A stretch of 64,000 nt of DNA. Source: Eublepharis macularius. Its lineage: Eukaryota; Chordata; Lepidosauria; Squamata; Eublepharidae. The stretch lies in contig NC_072807.1 in the NCBI RefSeq assembly GCF_028583425.1, forward strand, positions 30,695,001 through 30,759,000. Reading direction: 5' to 3'. Every line of letters starts with the position of its first letter. Position 1 is the first letter of the stretch. Made by a program: the position numbers and the translations under genes. Below the pieces are notes generated by a model. The model saw nothing but the letters and a program-made list of their open reading frames with translations. It did no database searches and was not told the origin of the DNA. Positions 1 through 10,449 of this stretch are shown piece after piece.

Positions 1-432
1 TTGTGTTTCCTTAGAAAAGGGCGAAGTTTTGGAAAATGGCAAAGCATTGGCGAAGTTTTGGAAATGTGTAACCTTTATTTTTTAAAAAAATATTTCCAAA
101 ATAAAAGGGGTATAAAAAGAAGGGGAGATACGGGGTCAAAGGAAGGGTAGGATTGTGCACTACAAGAGTTACTAAAATACAGAGTACTCAAAACATACCT
201 TATTCAGAGTTAATCAATCTTAAAATAAAGAATACATATACTATTCCAGCTACTGTAGAAAATGTGTAACCTTTACTTCACACCTAGGCCCCAGTAATGG
301 CTGTTTGGTTGTGTTCAGGCCTGCCAGAAGGTCCCCTTGTGGACACAGAAACATTGCCTGCAGCCCTCGAATTTTTTTTTTAAGTGGAAGTCTGAGCTCC
401 CTTTCCCAAATCTTCTGTTTCTCATTTGCAGA

Positions 433-560
433 GGAGTTAGCCGTGTTAGTCTGTGGTAGCAAAATCAAAAAGAGTCCAGTAGCACCTTTAAGACTAACCA
501 ATTTTATTGTAGCATAAGCTTTCGAGAATCAAGTTCTCTTCGTCAGATGCATGTTACAGA
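433..560 (+). mobile_element. Penelope-like element terminal segment (pLTR-like)
   Basis: Begins with the recurrent head GAGGAGTTAGCCGTGTTAGT and runs through AGTCCAGTAGCACCTTTAAG to a stem-forming end. The same unit occurs at 32.77, 54.09 and 59.31 kb. Read on the - strand, it contains CTGACGA (540-546), a short hairpin, GAAA (520-523) and a second mini-hairpin, the layout of a hammerhead-ribozyme core. Penelope-like elements are known to carry such motifs in their terminal repeats. It is the inverted partner of the segment at 1300-1350. Confidence 0.65.
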
Positions 561-714
561 GACTGGTCAAATATAGAAGAGGAGGAAGGAGAAGGGGAGG
601 AGAGAGAAGAGGCAATTAGGGGGGGAGAGGGGGGGTGCAACCAAAACATTCCTTTGCTAGTATATGTAAACATCTCCTTTTGGTGTGTGGATCAGTTGGC
701 TTCAAAGGAGTTTG

Positions 715-1350
715 CCCTGTTAGTTTGTAGCAGCCAAACAGCTAGACCATCCAATTCCAATGCAGTATGAGCCTTCGATAACCACAGCTCTCCTTGCTAG
801 ATGCATCTGACAGAGAGATCTGTGGTCCCCGAAAGCCCACGCCAGGTGCCACTGAGCTCCCCCAGACCCCGCCTCTGTAAAGGAAATCTGTTACCTGTGA
901 TAATGTGATAACCATTCATAGCCCCTATTCAGTCCCAGTTTGAGAGTCAAATTTGCATATGAATTCCAGTTCAGCAGCCTCCCGTTGGATTTTGTTTTTG
1001 AAAGGTTTCTGTTGAACTACAGCGACCTTTAAGTCTTTGATGGAATGTCCTGGTAGATTGAAGTGTTCTCCCACTGGTTTCTGGACGTTTCCATTTCTAA
1101 TGTCAGATTTGTGTCCATTTATTCTTTTGCGTAGAGATTGGCTGGTTTGTCCAATGTACAGAGCAGAAGGACATTGTTGGCACATGAGGGCATATATCAG
1201 ATTGGAGGATGAGCAGCTGTAAGAGCCAGAGACAGTGTAGTTGATGCCATTGGGTCCTGTAATTGTAGCCCCTATATCTACCCAGGGAATAACTAAATTG
1301 GTTAGTCTTAAAGGTGCTACTGGACTCTTTTTGTTTCTCATTTGTTTCCC
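715..1350 (-). mobile_element. Broken Penelope-like element with GIY-YIG endonuclease region
   Basis: On the - strand, positions about 1300 down to 925 encode a GIY-YIG nuclease-type region: a C-x2-C pair (MCQQCPS), then LYIGQTSQSLRKRINGHK, then a downstream histidine region (VGEHFNLPGHS). This arrangement is typical of the endonuclease of Penelope-like retroelements, where it lies downstream of the reverse transcriptase. No reverse transcriptase region is present, so the copy is strongly 5'-truncated and is a fossil. At 1300-1350 the coding part joins a terminal-repeat fragment in the opposite orientation to the copy at 433-560. A diverged terminal-repeat-like stretch lies at about 715-845. 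The insertion sits in the last CPEB1 intron. Confidence 0.75.
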
Positions 1351-2108
1351 TGGGAGGAAGCAGAATATAAATTGCAAGGGGATTCTTGTAGCCTTGTTGG
1401 CAGTGAAGTGTGTGCAGGCTCCATTCGTGGTCCAGAGAAGCCTGGACTATGTTGAGGCCCCAGCCATGATAAAAATACAACAACACAAAAGCAAAATAAA
1501 GGCACCCAAAAAGAGTGAAGAAATTTACTGGATACAAAAAAACCTTCCACCTCTTACCAAATTGCATCTCTTACTTGCTTAAATTTGTGTCTCGTTTTGA
1601 TCAGAAAGAGATGCGCATAAAAAACTTGTAAAATGTATCAAAGCCCCCCCCCCATTTGTCAGGGTCTAAATTCAGCTCCTGAAAAACAACAAAACTCTCC
1701 AAGGCGTAACACAATAAAGCAAGCAATCAATATGATAAAGCCAGTAAATATAATCAAAGTGCAACAGTGCTTAAAGCGCCTACCATATATAGTTCAATAA
1801 ATACAATTAATGGTATAAATATATAGACCAATTTCAAAATCACATCAATAAATATATACATGAATATAAATCTAATTTTGTTACATAAAATTCTTCCAGA
1901 CCAACTGGTAAGTATATGCTCTTGTTTGATATAATACTCCGTTTCACTGTTACTTTAATAGATGATGGATGCGGGGTCTAAATTCAAGCATCAGGACAAA
2001 TGACCTGCCTCTCTCTCACCCCCCTTCCCAGTTGATTTAAGCATATGTCACATTCATGCTTTGCCCTCTCCCCCCCCCCCCACCAAAATTCCCAATCTTT
2101 CTCTCTAG

Positions 2109-2219
2109 GTCTGCTTCAAATACTTCTGTCGTTCCTGCTGGCATTGGAAACATTCCATGGAGATCTTGCATCACCACCGCCCACTGATGCGCAATCAGAA
2201 GAACAGAGACTCCAGCTAG
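2109..2219 (+). CDS. CPEB1: CPEB1, last coding exon (C-terminal end of the ZZ zinc domain)
   Basis: CPEB1 binds cytoplasmic polyadenylation elements in 3'UTRs and controls poly(A) length and translation of stored mRNAs. Only its last coding exon lies in the window. It follows a good acceptor and reads [20 protein letters not shown] and so on, ending in [11 protein letters not shown] and a TAG at 2217-2219 (36 residues). The Cys/His pattern ([11 protein letters not shown]) is the end of the C-terminal zinc-binding domain, and the NQKNRDSS ending is, from memory, the vertebrate CPEB1 C-terminus. The start at 2109 is set by the acceptor AG and is in phase 0 with this frame. The rest of the protein, including both RRMs, must lie to the left of the window. 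Assignment rests on recognition of this conserved tail, not on a database search. Confidence 0.92.
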   Translation, partial: VCFKYFCRSCWHWKHSMEILHHHRPLMRNQKNRDSS

Positions 2220-2735
2220 AGCAGCGTTCCAAGGCACCAGGAGCTGCTTGTAGTTCCAGAGTTGGAGAGGAGCCTCTTCCGTTTACCTGCCGAGGAAGAG
2301 AGCCCAGGCATGCTTGCCGGTGCCAGGCCCCAGGCTGGGGGGAAAACCCGTCTGAAGAACTTAACGGGGGAATCTTGCCTTCTTCACGTTTGCACTTGCT
2401 GGTCTTTAGTTGTTCCTGCACTAATGCACAGTGAATTTTTTTTTTGTCGGGGGTTTGTTTGTGGGGTTTTGAAGAGGGGTGGGCCCCTCGAATGATTCTG
2501 CAGTTCCCAGACTTTGGTTTCTTAATTTCTGACAAGAAGCATTGCAAGGGGCCCGTGTGTTGAGAAGGCGTTTAATGCAGACGCCTGTGCCTCTGTTTCG
2601 TATTTATCAAGGGCCCTTTTTTACATTCCTTGCAATACTGGCAGTAATAATGCAGGTCTCATTGGCTCCATTATTTTGCAGTTGCCATACAGTGCCTTCC
2701 CATTCGTTTAAACCCCCCCACCCCCATCTGAACGG

Positions 2736-2741
2736 AATAAA
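2736..2741 (+). terminator. CPEB1: Poly(A) signal AATAAA, proximal, CPEB1
   Basis: Canonical hexamer about 520 bases after the CPEB1 stop codon, followed about 20 bases later by a T-rich stretch. Confidence 0.5.
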
Positions 2742-3536
2742 CTGATTGTTCAGCTGGTGTTTTTTACTGTAACAACAAGGAGACGTTGTTCTTCACTTAA
2801 AACCAAAATCATATTTCATATTCTACGCTCCAGGATTTTTACCAGTTCCTTTTTACACTCTCTTGAAATGGTTTTTAAGTCAGTTGAGATGAGAATTTTT
2901 TTCTTTCCTGGCAGCTTTTAACATCATTGCAACTTGTGTCTGGGAGCTTGTTAGTTTAAAAAAAAAATAATAATAATTCCCAGTTGTGAATATATAGAAA
3001 TATTTGCAACCCAGAAGGATTGGGGTTTTTTTTTGGATTTTGAAACTGGACCGGAGAAACGATTTCCGAGCTGCTGTATATAGTTTGTTGCACTTTACGT
3101 TGCACTTCAGGAGGGACTTGATTAACAGGTTTTTAATCACAAAGTCACAAGACTTCAATTTTCTTTTTATAACTGAACTGTTAAAAGGGCTGCACACTTT
3201 GGTCAGGCAGAGGTTCCTAGGAGCCCTTTCTGATTCAGGAAGGGAGAGAAACAGCCCTTTCAAGGAATGTTCCGTGCAGCCCACAGAATGTGCTGGGAGT
3301 TGAAGTTTTGATTTTGTTTGGGTTTTTTCCCCCCTTTATTGGAAGCTGTGTGCCAAAGAACCAGTGTCATGATTTCTCCCTTCTTCCTGCTGAGCTGATG
3401 TTTGCATATGCCAGCTGCTCTTTGTGGGGTTTTGTGAAGCAGTGTGTGAAGTCTCTACCTCATTGTAGTACAGGCAGGCAAGATTGCACTCTCCTACAGA
3501 TGTGTGGAGTAAGCTGTGATGTAGTTCTTGGCACAT

Positions 3537-3542
3537 AATAAA
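3537..3542 (+). terminator. CPEB1: Poly(A) signal AATAAA, distal, CPEB1
   Basis: Canonical hexamer about 1.3 kb after the CPEB1 stop, followed by a GT-rich stretch (GAGGGTTTTCTTTTCAGTGG), as expected of a downstream element. Confidence 0.55.
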
Positions 3543-3565
3543 ACACGTTGCAGCAGATCTGAGGG

Positions 3566-5489
3566 TTTTCTTTTCAGTGGCGGCTTGAGAGTGTTTGAAA
3601 CATGCACGGGGGGGGCGGGGGGCTGCCTTTTACCCTTTTGATATAAGCAAGTATTGTCTGTCTGCTCTCAAATTCAGGTAAAGGACCAGATGAGGTTTCA
3701 CTCTGGTTTCCTCTCTGCACAAGGAATGGATAGGTATGCTCTCTCTCCCCTGCTCATTTCCCTCCCAAATGAGTTCTCAGTTCTTTCTAAGGCTTCCGTT
3801 GAGACGCTGGGAATGGCAGTAATGCAACAGTGAGAGATGAAATCTCTTGTTTTTTATCTGCCTTTCCTCCAAGGTACTCACAGTGGCGTGCAAAGTTCTG
3901 TTTCCCATTTTCTTTTCACTGATCTTGAGAAGCAGGCTAGGCTGACAGGGTGACTGACCAGTCTGGGATTTGAACCAGGTCTTAACACTTGAACAGTCAC
4001 ACTGCACTGGGACAAAAGCATTCACACTGTTAAGACACACAGCAGGCGCAACTGCAAGGGTGGAAGTAAAACTCGAACACCATAGGAGAAGATTTTGCCA
4101 GAGGAAGAATTTGCACCAAGCGGAGCCTCACTGCATGCTACAGTAATACCTCTGCAGAGAACAGATAAACCTGCCCAGATGGCCTTGAAGCCTCCAAGCA
4201 AATACGTGCTCCAGTGGTCTGTCGTCATATTCCAGCCAAAAAAAAAAAAGCACCAAAGAGCATGAAAAAGCTGGGTGGAAATTAATAGTGGATTTGGTAC
4301 ATTGTGGTACAGAGACTGGAAGCTGATGGGCTGCTATGGGAAGGTAGCTGTCTTCCTTCATGACTGCATTCATATATTACCTTGCTATACCCAGCCATGA
4401 CCCATAGTTGACAATTGAATCCCGTCCGTACTGGGTGGATCTTGCATTCCCTAACACTCTGCTTAGCAACACGCTGGACTTGATCCAAGCTCTTGCATTT
4501 GTTTCCCCTCCTCCTCTGTGTACTCACAGATAAAGAGAGGTGACTTGAAGCATCTAGTGGGTGAACCTGCTTGAGAAACTAGCATGATTTCGTTTTGTAT
4601 AATCCTCACTACCATAAACCAGCCGGCAGTTTTTAGTTTGGTATAAAGGTTTAATGACTTAGAGGTGACTTCATCTGTTGGGACCATGGAAACGCATTTG
4701 TCTTTTTAAGGGGCCCCATAAGACTTTTCGGAGTTTGGTGCAATGTGTTAGCATGACTGGAAGGAATACCCATTGGGGAATCCACTCTTAACGTGTACAC
4801 TGACTCGAAAGCAAAAAGGAGTTGCATTCAACCCATGAAATAAGATTCATTCTAGTGTTTAGAAGTCTGCTTAAAATTGATGTGATGTAGGGTGGCGGCC
4901 GATGACTTTGCCACCCTATATTCTCTCCGTCTTGCATTGCTTTCTGTTAGCTAACAAACTGTTCCCCACTGCACCTTTCTGAGAGGTAGATCAAGTTACC
5001 CTCTGGAGGACATGTGAATAATGAATGAAGTATTATGATGCCAAGGGGCCTAGCAGAGCTCCCCTGGAGATGTGAGCTAATTTTGCAGCATCTTTATGGA
5101 AGGGGCCCTGCAGAGGAGAAGCCAAATGCATGACCCGGTATGAAAAGTGTGGTGTTCTGTAAATCTTAAGGGGCCAGTCACTTGCACATTTTGAAAACGG
5201 GGCTTGGTTCTGTACCAAACTTGCCCTTTGCCCTTCCTTTCCTACCTACTACTTGGTGCTTGCTCTCAAAACGTGGGATAAGGATTTCTGATCTCTTCAC
5301 TGCCCCAACGTGATGTAAGATTTTCCTTTTTCATTGTTCTGGTTTTCAGCAAGCAATGCAATGGGGGGCCTTCAAAAATTGGACGGGTGGAGGTTAGGAC
5401 CCAGTGAAAGGCTGCTTGCTGCTTTCCCACCTGGATCTGTTTCAGCCCTTCTCATCTGCCTGCCTGTGCTGTCTGGCGGGGTATTTCAG
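3566..5489. other. Intergenic DNA between CPEB1 and the CFAP97-family gene
   Basis: No coding exon recognised. A degenerate SINE lies at 3895-4030 on the - strand. The promoter or 5' non-coding exon of the next gene should lie here or in the adjoining sequence, but I see no clear CpG island or TATA box. Confidence 0.5.
3895..4030 (-). repeat. Degenerate tRNA-derived SINE
   Basis: On the - strand a B-box-like GGTTCAAATCCC is followed by a GTCACCCTGTCAGCCTAGCC stretch, as in the Sauria-type SINEs elsewhere in the window. Strongly diverged. Confidence 0.4.
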
Positions 5490-5504
5490 CTCTTTGCACA
5501 AAGC

Positions 5505-8500
5505 ATGTATAGAGCATACCAGCCTCTCTTTCCTTCAGCCAGTAGGTACCTGCAAGAGAAATGGGACAAGTCCAATTACCAGGAACACCGCAGAAAGGTA
5601 CGAGAGAAGCTTCCGTCTGGTGACATTAGGATGCTGTGTTGTACGCAGTTTATGCCTCACCTGTAACCCCCCCCTCCCCTGGGCAAACAGCTGGGTGAGT
5701 GAGAAGTGGCCAAGTACGGAGGTGCATCGTCTTTGTGGTCAAATCCACATCCGCACCTAACCCACAGCCAGAGTTGTGTTACGCGTTAGAGCTATCACCC
5801 CACTGAACAAATCTTACATGTATGCAAATGTCTGACGTCTAAGTTGGTTAAAATTTATGCACTGAATAGACGCCATAGTTTGGGGGCGGGGAGGGGTGTA
5901 TTCTGATGCAGGTACGTATCCGAGTATTGAGCAAGCATTTTAGAAGTGCTCCTGTCCCCCTTCTGCATGGCTGAACGTGAATGCCTCGCTAAATCTCCAG
6001 AACTGCAGGATTGGAGTCCAGTGGCACCTTGGAGAGCAGTGAGATTTGCAAGGTGCAAGGGAGTCCGAGTTCCCTTCGGACACAAGTCTGAATTATTTCT
6101 GCTGGGTAGTGGGTTTTTTTTATTTTACACTTTTTAGAAATGTTGCTGAATAAGGAAGAGGGGATGTTCTAGTAAATCAGAAGGACTTTAATTCATTAAC
6201 AGATTAAAGGTTGCCTTCCTCAATAAAATTTGCATGACCCACTCTTCAGAAAAGTTAGAGTAGACATTCCATCCAAGAACTGGGTAGCCAGCAAACACTT
6301 CGTTTCAAAACTACAACATTGCTGGTTGTTGCCAGACAGTTTAGAAACTTCTATCACTCTTTGTCCTTCATAGCTGCTCCGCAGCCCCAGCACTCTTCCG
6401 TATTTTACTGTATCTCATCCCCTTACCCTGGTCCTTTTTCTTCCTGACCACAGTTAAGGGGGATTTGGAGGGGGGGGTGATGGCTTTAAGACCTTTTACC
6501 AAAAATCCAGCTCGCCTGACAACCGCTGCTGTGTTGGTACTATGGTTATTTGAGTCAGTTTTCTCATTGGCATACTAGCACTAGGGGAGACCTACGTACC
6601 AACACATGCCTCATCTAAAACCAGTAGAGGAGGAGAATACATGTCCAGCTGAGAAGGAAGCACGTCTCCACATTCCATCTTTATATTCTTCAATACCTGC
6701 ATGAAACATTTTGTGAAAGGTCTTTCAACTGTTCCTTGAGACTAACTCGAGATGCTAAGAATCAAACCTGGGCTCTGCTCCATGCAAAGCGTGGTGCTCC
6801 ACTGCTCAGCCACAGGCTCTCAATTTCTGAGTTTTAATATCTCTGGATTAAGATCTCTTTAAGAGTCAAAACCTTGTTCTGGTGGTGTGTGAGCTGTTAC
6901 CCAGGTATCGTGGCAGCTTAACGGACCCATCAAGGATATTAAAAGAAGCCTTTTTAAAAGTGTTAAGTCTGGTAACTTCAGGGAAAGGCCCATTTGTTTG
7001 TCTGCACATGCACCTTTCCCCACTTCTCACCTGTGCATTGGGGTGTCTCCTGCTTGCAGGTAGAGATGGCCGCCCCTGTGGTCAATACAACAGCTCTCCC
7101 AACACCTCTTCATCTGCAGGTGAACCTGAAGAAAATGCAGGTAGAGTACTCTGTGTACAGTGTTGGATGCCTAATGAAGGGCTCACGTTGCCAATCTTGA
7201 CCCAGAACGTGACATTTCAGAGGAATTGATTCCCCTTGGATAACGTCTTCAAGAATAGTTGCTCATATCCTGTCTATTGTATGTACAACACCAAGTATGT
7301 GCACTCGAGAGAGATGGAAATTGCGTTACAGCCGTGCTATAGCAATTGTTTGTTCTCATGGGGAAAATCTAGTTGCAACTGATTGCTATAGCGCAACAAT
7401 ATCCAGTAGAAGGTAATAAGAGGTCAGGTTGCCATCAGCTTTTTAAAAAATGTGTCTACATGTTATTTTATAACAATAACATTTGATTTATATACTTCCC
7501 TTCAGGATGACTTAATGCCCACTCAGAGCGGTTTACAAAGTGTGTTGTTATCCCCACAACAATCACCCTGTGAGGTGGGTGGGGCTGAGAGAGCTAGAAG
7601 CTGTGACTGACCCAAGGTCACCCAGCTGGCTTCAAGTGGAAGAGTGGGGAATCAAACCGAGTGCACTCCTGCACTCTTAACCACTACACCAAACTGGCTC
7701 GTTTTCCCCTTCCTGGTTGATAGCAGCTCCTGAAGGGTGTGAGGGAATGTGAAATTATCGAGAAAGTGCAGGCAGAAGGTTAAAACTCCTCACCTGTAGC
7801 TGTGTTATCCCAATCCAACCCCCCTTCCTTTGCAGCTGCAGTTAGCAAAAAAAAAAAAAGTGCAAGAGAGCCCATGTCTACAGATTTCCTTCCTCACCTA
7901 TAGCATGAGAGATTAGCCTTTTAGCGTAGCAGTCTCCAAACCAAGACCCTCAAATCCTAAAGCCTGGTGTCTCTTATAGAACGGATGCTTTGCTCCTTGC
8001 TTGCTAGCTGTCTTACGTATCTGGGAAGTTCCCCAAAAAAGCCCTGCTCCAGTTCAGTTGCCAAACTGGAGCAAAATCTTTGTCCAGAAGCAAACCTGGG
8101 TTTTGAGGAAATCCCAACATCCATTTCTTTAATGCTCCACCAAAGGTGCAACCTAGACTCGAATGCCATTGATGGTCTCATAGCCCAGATGGTTGGGAGA
8201 CGGCGTTCAATCACTCTTTTACATCTCCTGCCTAAACCATGTTGTGTTTCAGCTGGAGAAAGAGCGCCAAGCTGTTCAAGAGCGGGATAATCTCCTTCAT
8301 TATACCAGACTGGGGGGCATCCAGCAGTCCCGAGGGCGAGTGGACAACTGGAACTTCTATTGTAGGCACAGGTCTGTGAAGAAGGGGGGGGGATGAAGGA
8401 GCTGGAGACTTACACATGGGCAAGGGTCCCCGCATACTCCAAGCTTGGTAGAAGAAGTAATACCAAAGGACTGTCATTGGTGAATTTAATCTTCGTGGGT

Positions 8501-10232
8501 AGGGAAATTGGCGGGAAGGCAATGCAGCGTGAACTCAGCTGATGCAGATTCCAAAGTTAATTCATGGGGGGGTCTGAAGAAAATGGCGGGGGGGGGGGTA
8601 GAGCTAGGAGCGTGGTCCCTAGGGGGAGAAGTTTCAGGGAAGAGCCACCGCTTTATGACCCACTCTTCCTCCGTCCTGCCCCAGTACAGCTTGAACTGGG
8701 AGAAGCGCCAGCGAGATCTCGAGCAAGTCTACTGGGAGAATCAACGGCTGAGGAAGCGTCTGGAAGGGAAGAAGTCGGAACTGGCTCAGGAACGTTGGCA
8801 GCAAGATTGGCGCGGGGAGCAGCTTGTCCGTAAAAGCCTTGCCCGATATCCCTGTAGCACAAGGAGCTGCCAGGTATAAAGGCCTGAATTAGGTCTGGCA
8901 GTGGTGGAGAGTGACGCGAAGGGATCACAGCTACGGCTACCTTGAGTGAGGGAACGTGGTTGCCCCCCCCCCGCCCCGCCCGGCCATTCCATCAATGTAG
9001 AAGCCACATTTGTGTAGAAGCAATGGGGAGGGGGCAGGTTCGTAGGGCAACTCTCCTACTGCCTGCTTCAGAAATCCCAGACACTGGTGTAATTCTTTTC
9101 ACATAACCCCTGTCCTTCTGTGTTGGGTACTGCACCGGTACATTATCTCTTATGTAGAATTGAGACTTTCATCATTGTAACTATGTGATTATGTGGCTAA
9201 CATGTCATAATGGGAAGTATCTTCTGGTGCCGAAGAATGTCATGGGTGCTAATGGTATAGGCATCTTGAGGGCATCTTTTTGCTCCGTCCCCTCTCCGTT
9301 GGGGGGTGGCGTGGGACATCGGCAGAGCTCATTCCAGGGCTGTGTTTGCCTCCTCGTCCACCCCTGCAGCCATGGACACTGAAACATTAATATTTCCCTT
9401 ATTCAATACAACACCAAATAAATAAATAAAATTACGTAAATAAAATTATTGTGTGTGGCACCTTACAGAGTTAAGTTAGCAAAAATAGATCATTGCTCCA
9501 AAGAGGTTACAGTTTACAGACTGGAAAAAGGGCAGTGTATTAATAAAGGACAGGGCTGGACCTGAGCAGACTGCTTCAGTTCCCTGCTAGCCATGACATT
9601 GACTAGATAACAAATTAGTCTCTTACCCTAGCCCACCCGCCTTGAGCTCCTTGGAAGAAGGAGACTTTTAAATGCACTAAATAACTAACTGCCTGTTCTT
9701 CTCTAATAAAACTCTGTTCCTTGGCAATGGCTAAATCTTCAACATAGCTGTAAAGACCAGCCAATCATTTTTTGTCTACTCTCCATGGTCTGACCACAAG
9801 TTTTGCATTTCCCAGGCAGGAATGGAGAGATGGAGGCAAAGAACTGGGTGCAGCAGTAGTCCTGCTTTAGCAGGCCAGGGGAGTCCCAGCGCTTCTCCCA
9901 ACAGAGCTTGCGTACCAAGCAACGGCCCAAGGACTGGTGCGATAGGCAAAGTGGCTCTGACGTCTGTCAAGGGCAGTTCTACCACAGATGCGGATGGTTC
10001 CTTAGCCAGGGCAGATTTGCGTAGAGCGGGTTCCCTTGAAAAGCCTACAGTGGAAGCAGCGGTGCCCCCCACCAAACTTCCCCCTTCCTTACATTTGTGG
10101 GAGAAACTCAAATTATATGAAAAGAACCCAATACCCACTTCGAAGGAGATGGGGAGGAAGCCTAAACTCCCAACCAAGCACATGGAACCTTGCTATGGAA
10201 AGACCAAGACGGACGGCAAGTTTGATGGGTAA
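5505..10232 (+). CDS. CFAP97-domain (Hemingway family) protein, five coding exons
   Basis: Predicted exons are 5505-5597, 7060-7140, 8253-8371, 8690-8873 and 9816-10232. All junctions keep one open frame of about 297 residues ending in TAA. The protein starts MYRAYQPLFPSASRYLQEKW, and residues about 30-135 match the CFAP97/Hemingway pattern. A run of charged heptads (LEKERQAVQERDNLLHYTRL) is followed by RGRVDNWNFY and SLNWEKRQRDLEQVYWENQR, and later by QQDWRGEQLVRKSLARYP. Family members such as CFAP97D1 act in sperm axonemes and cilia; a similar role is inferred. The ATG at 5505 is chosen because the family begins just before this block and an acceptor AG lies at 5488-5489, suggesting a 5'UTR intron. 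The donor after exon 3 (AG|GTCTGT) is weak, and the exon 4 acceptor is the second AG of CCAGTACAG, because only that keeps the frame. The last 138 residues form a basic, Ser/Pro/Lys-rich tail that I do not recognise. It could be a CFAP97D2-like gene, but the symbol is left blank. Confidence 0.82.
6748..6825 (-). repeat. tRNA-SINE fragment (GGCTGTGGCTCAG family)
   Basis: The tRNA-like head only, read on the - strand: AGAGCCTGTGGCTGAGCAGT, then a B-box-like GGTTTGATTC. Lies in intron 1 of the CFAP97-family gene. Confidence 0.5.
7470..7700 (-). repeat. Sauria-type tRNA SINE, full length
   Basis: On the - strand a tRNA-like head (GTTTGGTGTAGTGGTTAAGA) is followed by the body with GACCTTGGGTCAGTCACAGC and a tail ending in TATATAAATCAAATG. 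The 3' end resembles BovB LINE tails, as known for Sauria SINEs of squamates. Lies in intron 2 of the CFAP97-family gene. Confidence 0.85.
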
Positions 10233-10438
10233 TCCGTGTCTGTTGATTCCTTCTGGAGAAATCTCTCGAGTCCCCACAAGATAACTGTGCTTATGAGTTA
10301 CTAAAGGGATCCTTTCCTTTCCCCAAATATGGTGCTCTACATGTTTCAAATGAGTTTCTAGCCCTAACGTTACCAAGATCGAGTGTCTACAACCTACGGT
10401 TAATGTCTTCAACTTGTATTATGATGCTAAATAACTTT

Positions 10439-10444
10439 AATAAA
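10439..10444 (+). terminator. Poly(A) signal AATAAA, CFAP97-family gene
   Basis: Canonical hexamer about 207 bases after the TAA stop at 10230-10232, giving a compact 3'UTR. Confidence 0.6.
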
Positions 10445-10449
10445 AACAA

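Larger units (their letters stand above)
1..2108 (+). other. CPEB1: Last intron of CPEB1 (3' part)
   Basis: This stretch runs up to the splice acceptor (polypyrimidine tract then AG at 2107-2108) in front of the last CPEB1 exon. I see no other coding exon in it. It holds a broken Penelope-like element (about 433-1350) and AT-rich DNA at 1600-1960 without a recognisable gene. The first 430 bases show nothing I can name. Confidence 0.7.
2220..3565 (+). other. CPEB1: CPEB1 3'UTR
   Basis: Non-coding DNA after the CPEB1 stop, free of recognisable interspersed repeats. Two AATAAA signals on the + strand, at 2736-2741 and 3537-3542, suggest a short form of about 0.53 kb and a long form of about 1.3 kb. 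Which signals are used cannot be told from sequence. Confidence 0.6.

Noticed and set aside
2045-2434. 129-codon frame over the last CPEB1 exon
   Set aside because: It is in a different frame from the conserved CPEB1 reading and crosses the splice acceptor and the UTR.
7570-7700. tRNA gene suggested by the A/B-box-like sequence
   Set aside because: The tRNA-like heads here and at 25.15, 34.4, 36.4 and 44.67 kb are followed by SINE bodies and do not close a full cloverleaf; they are SINE heads.
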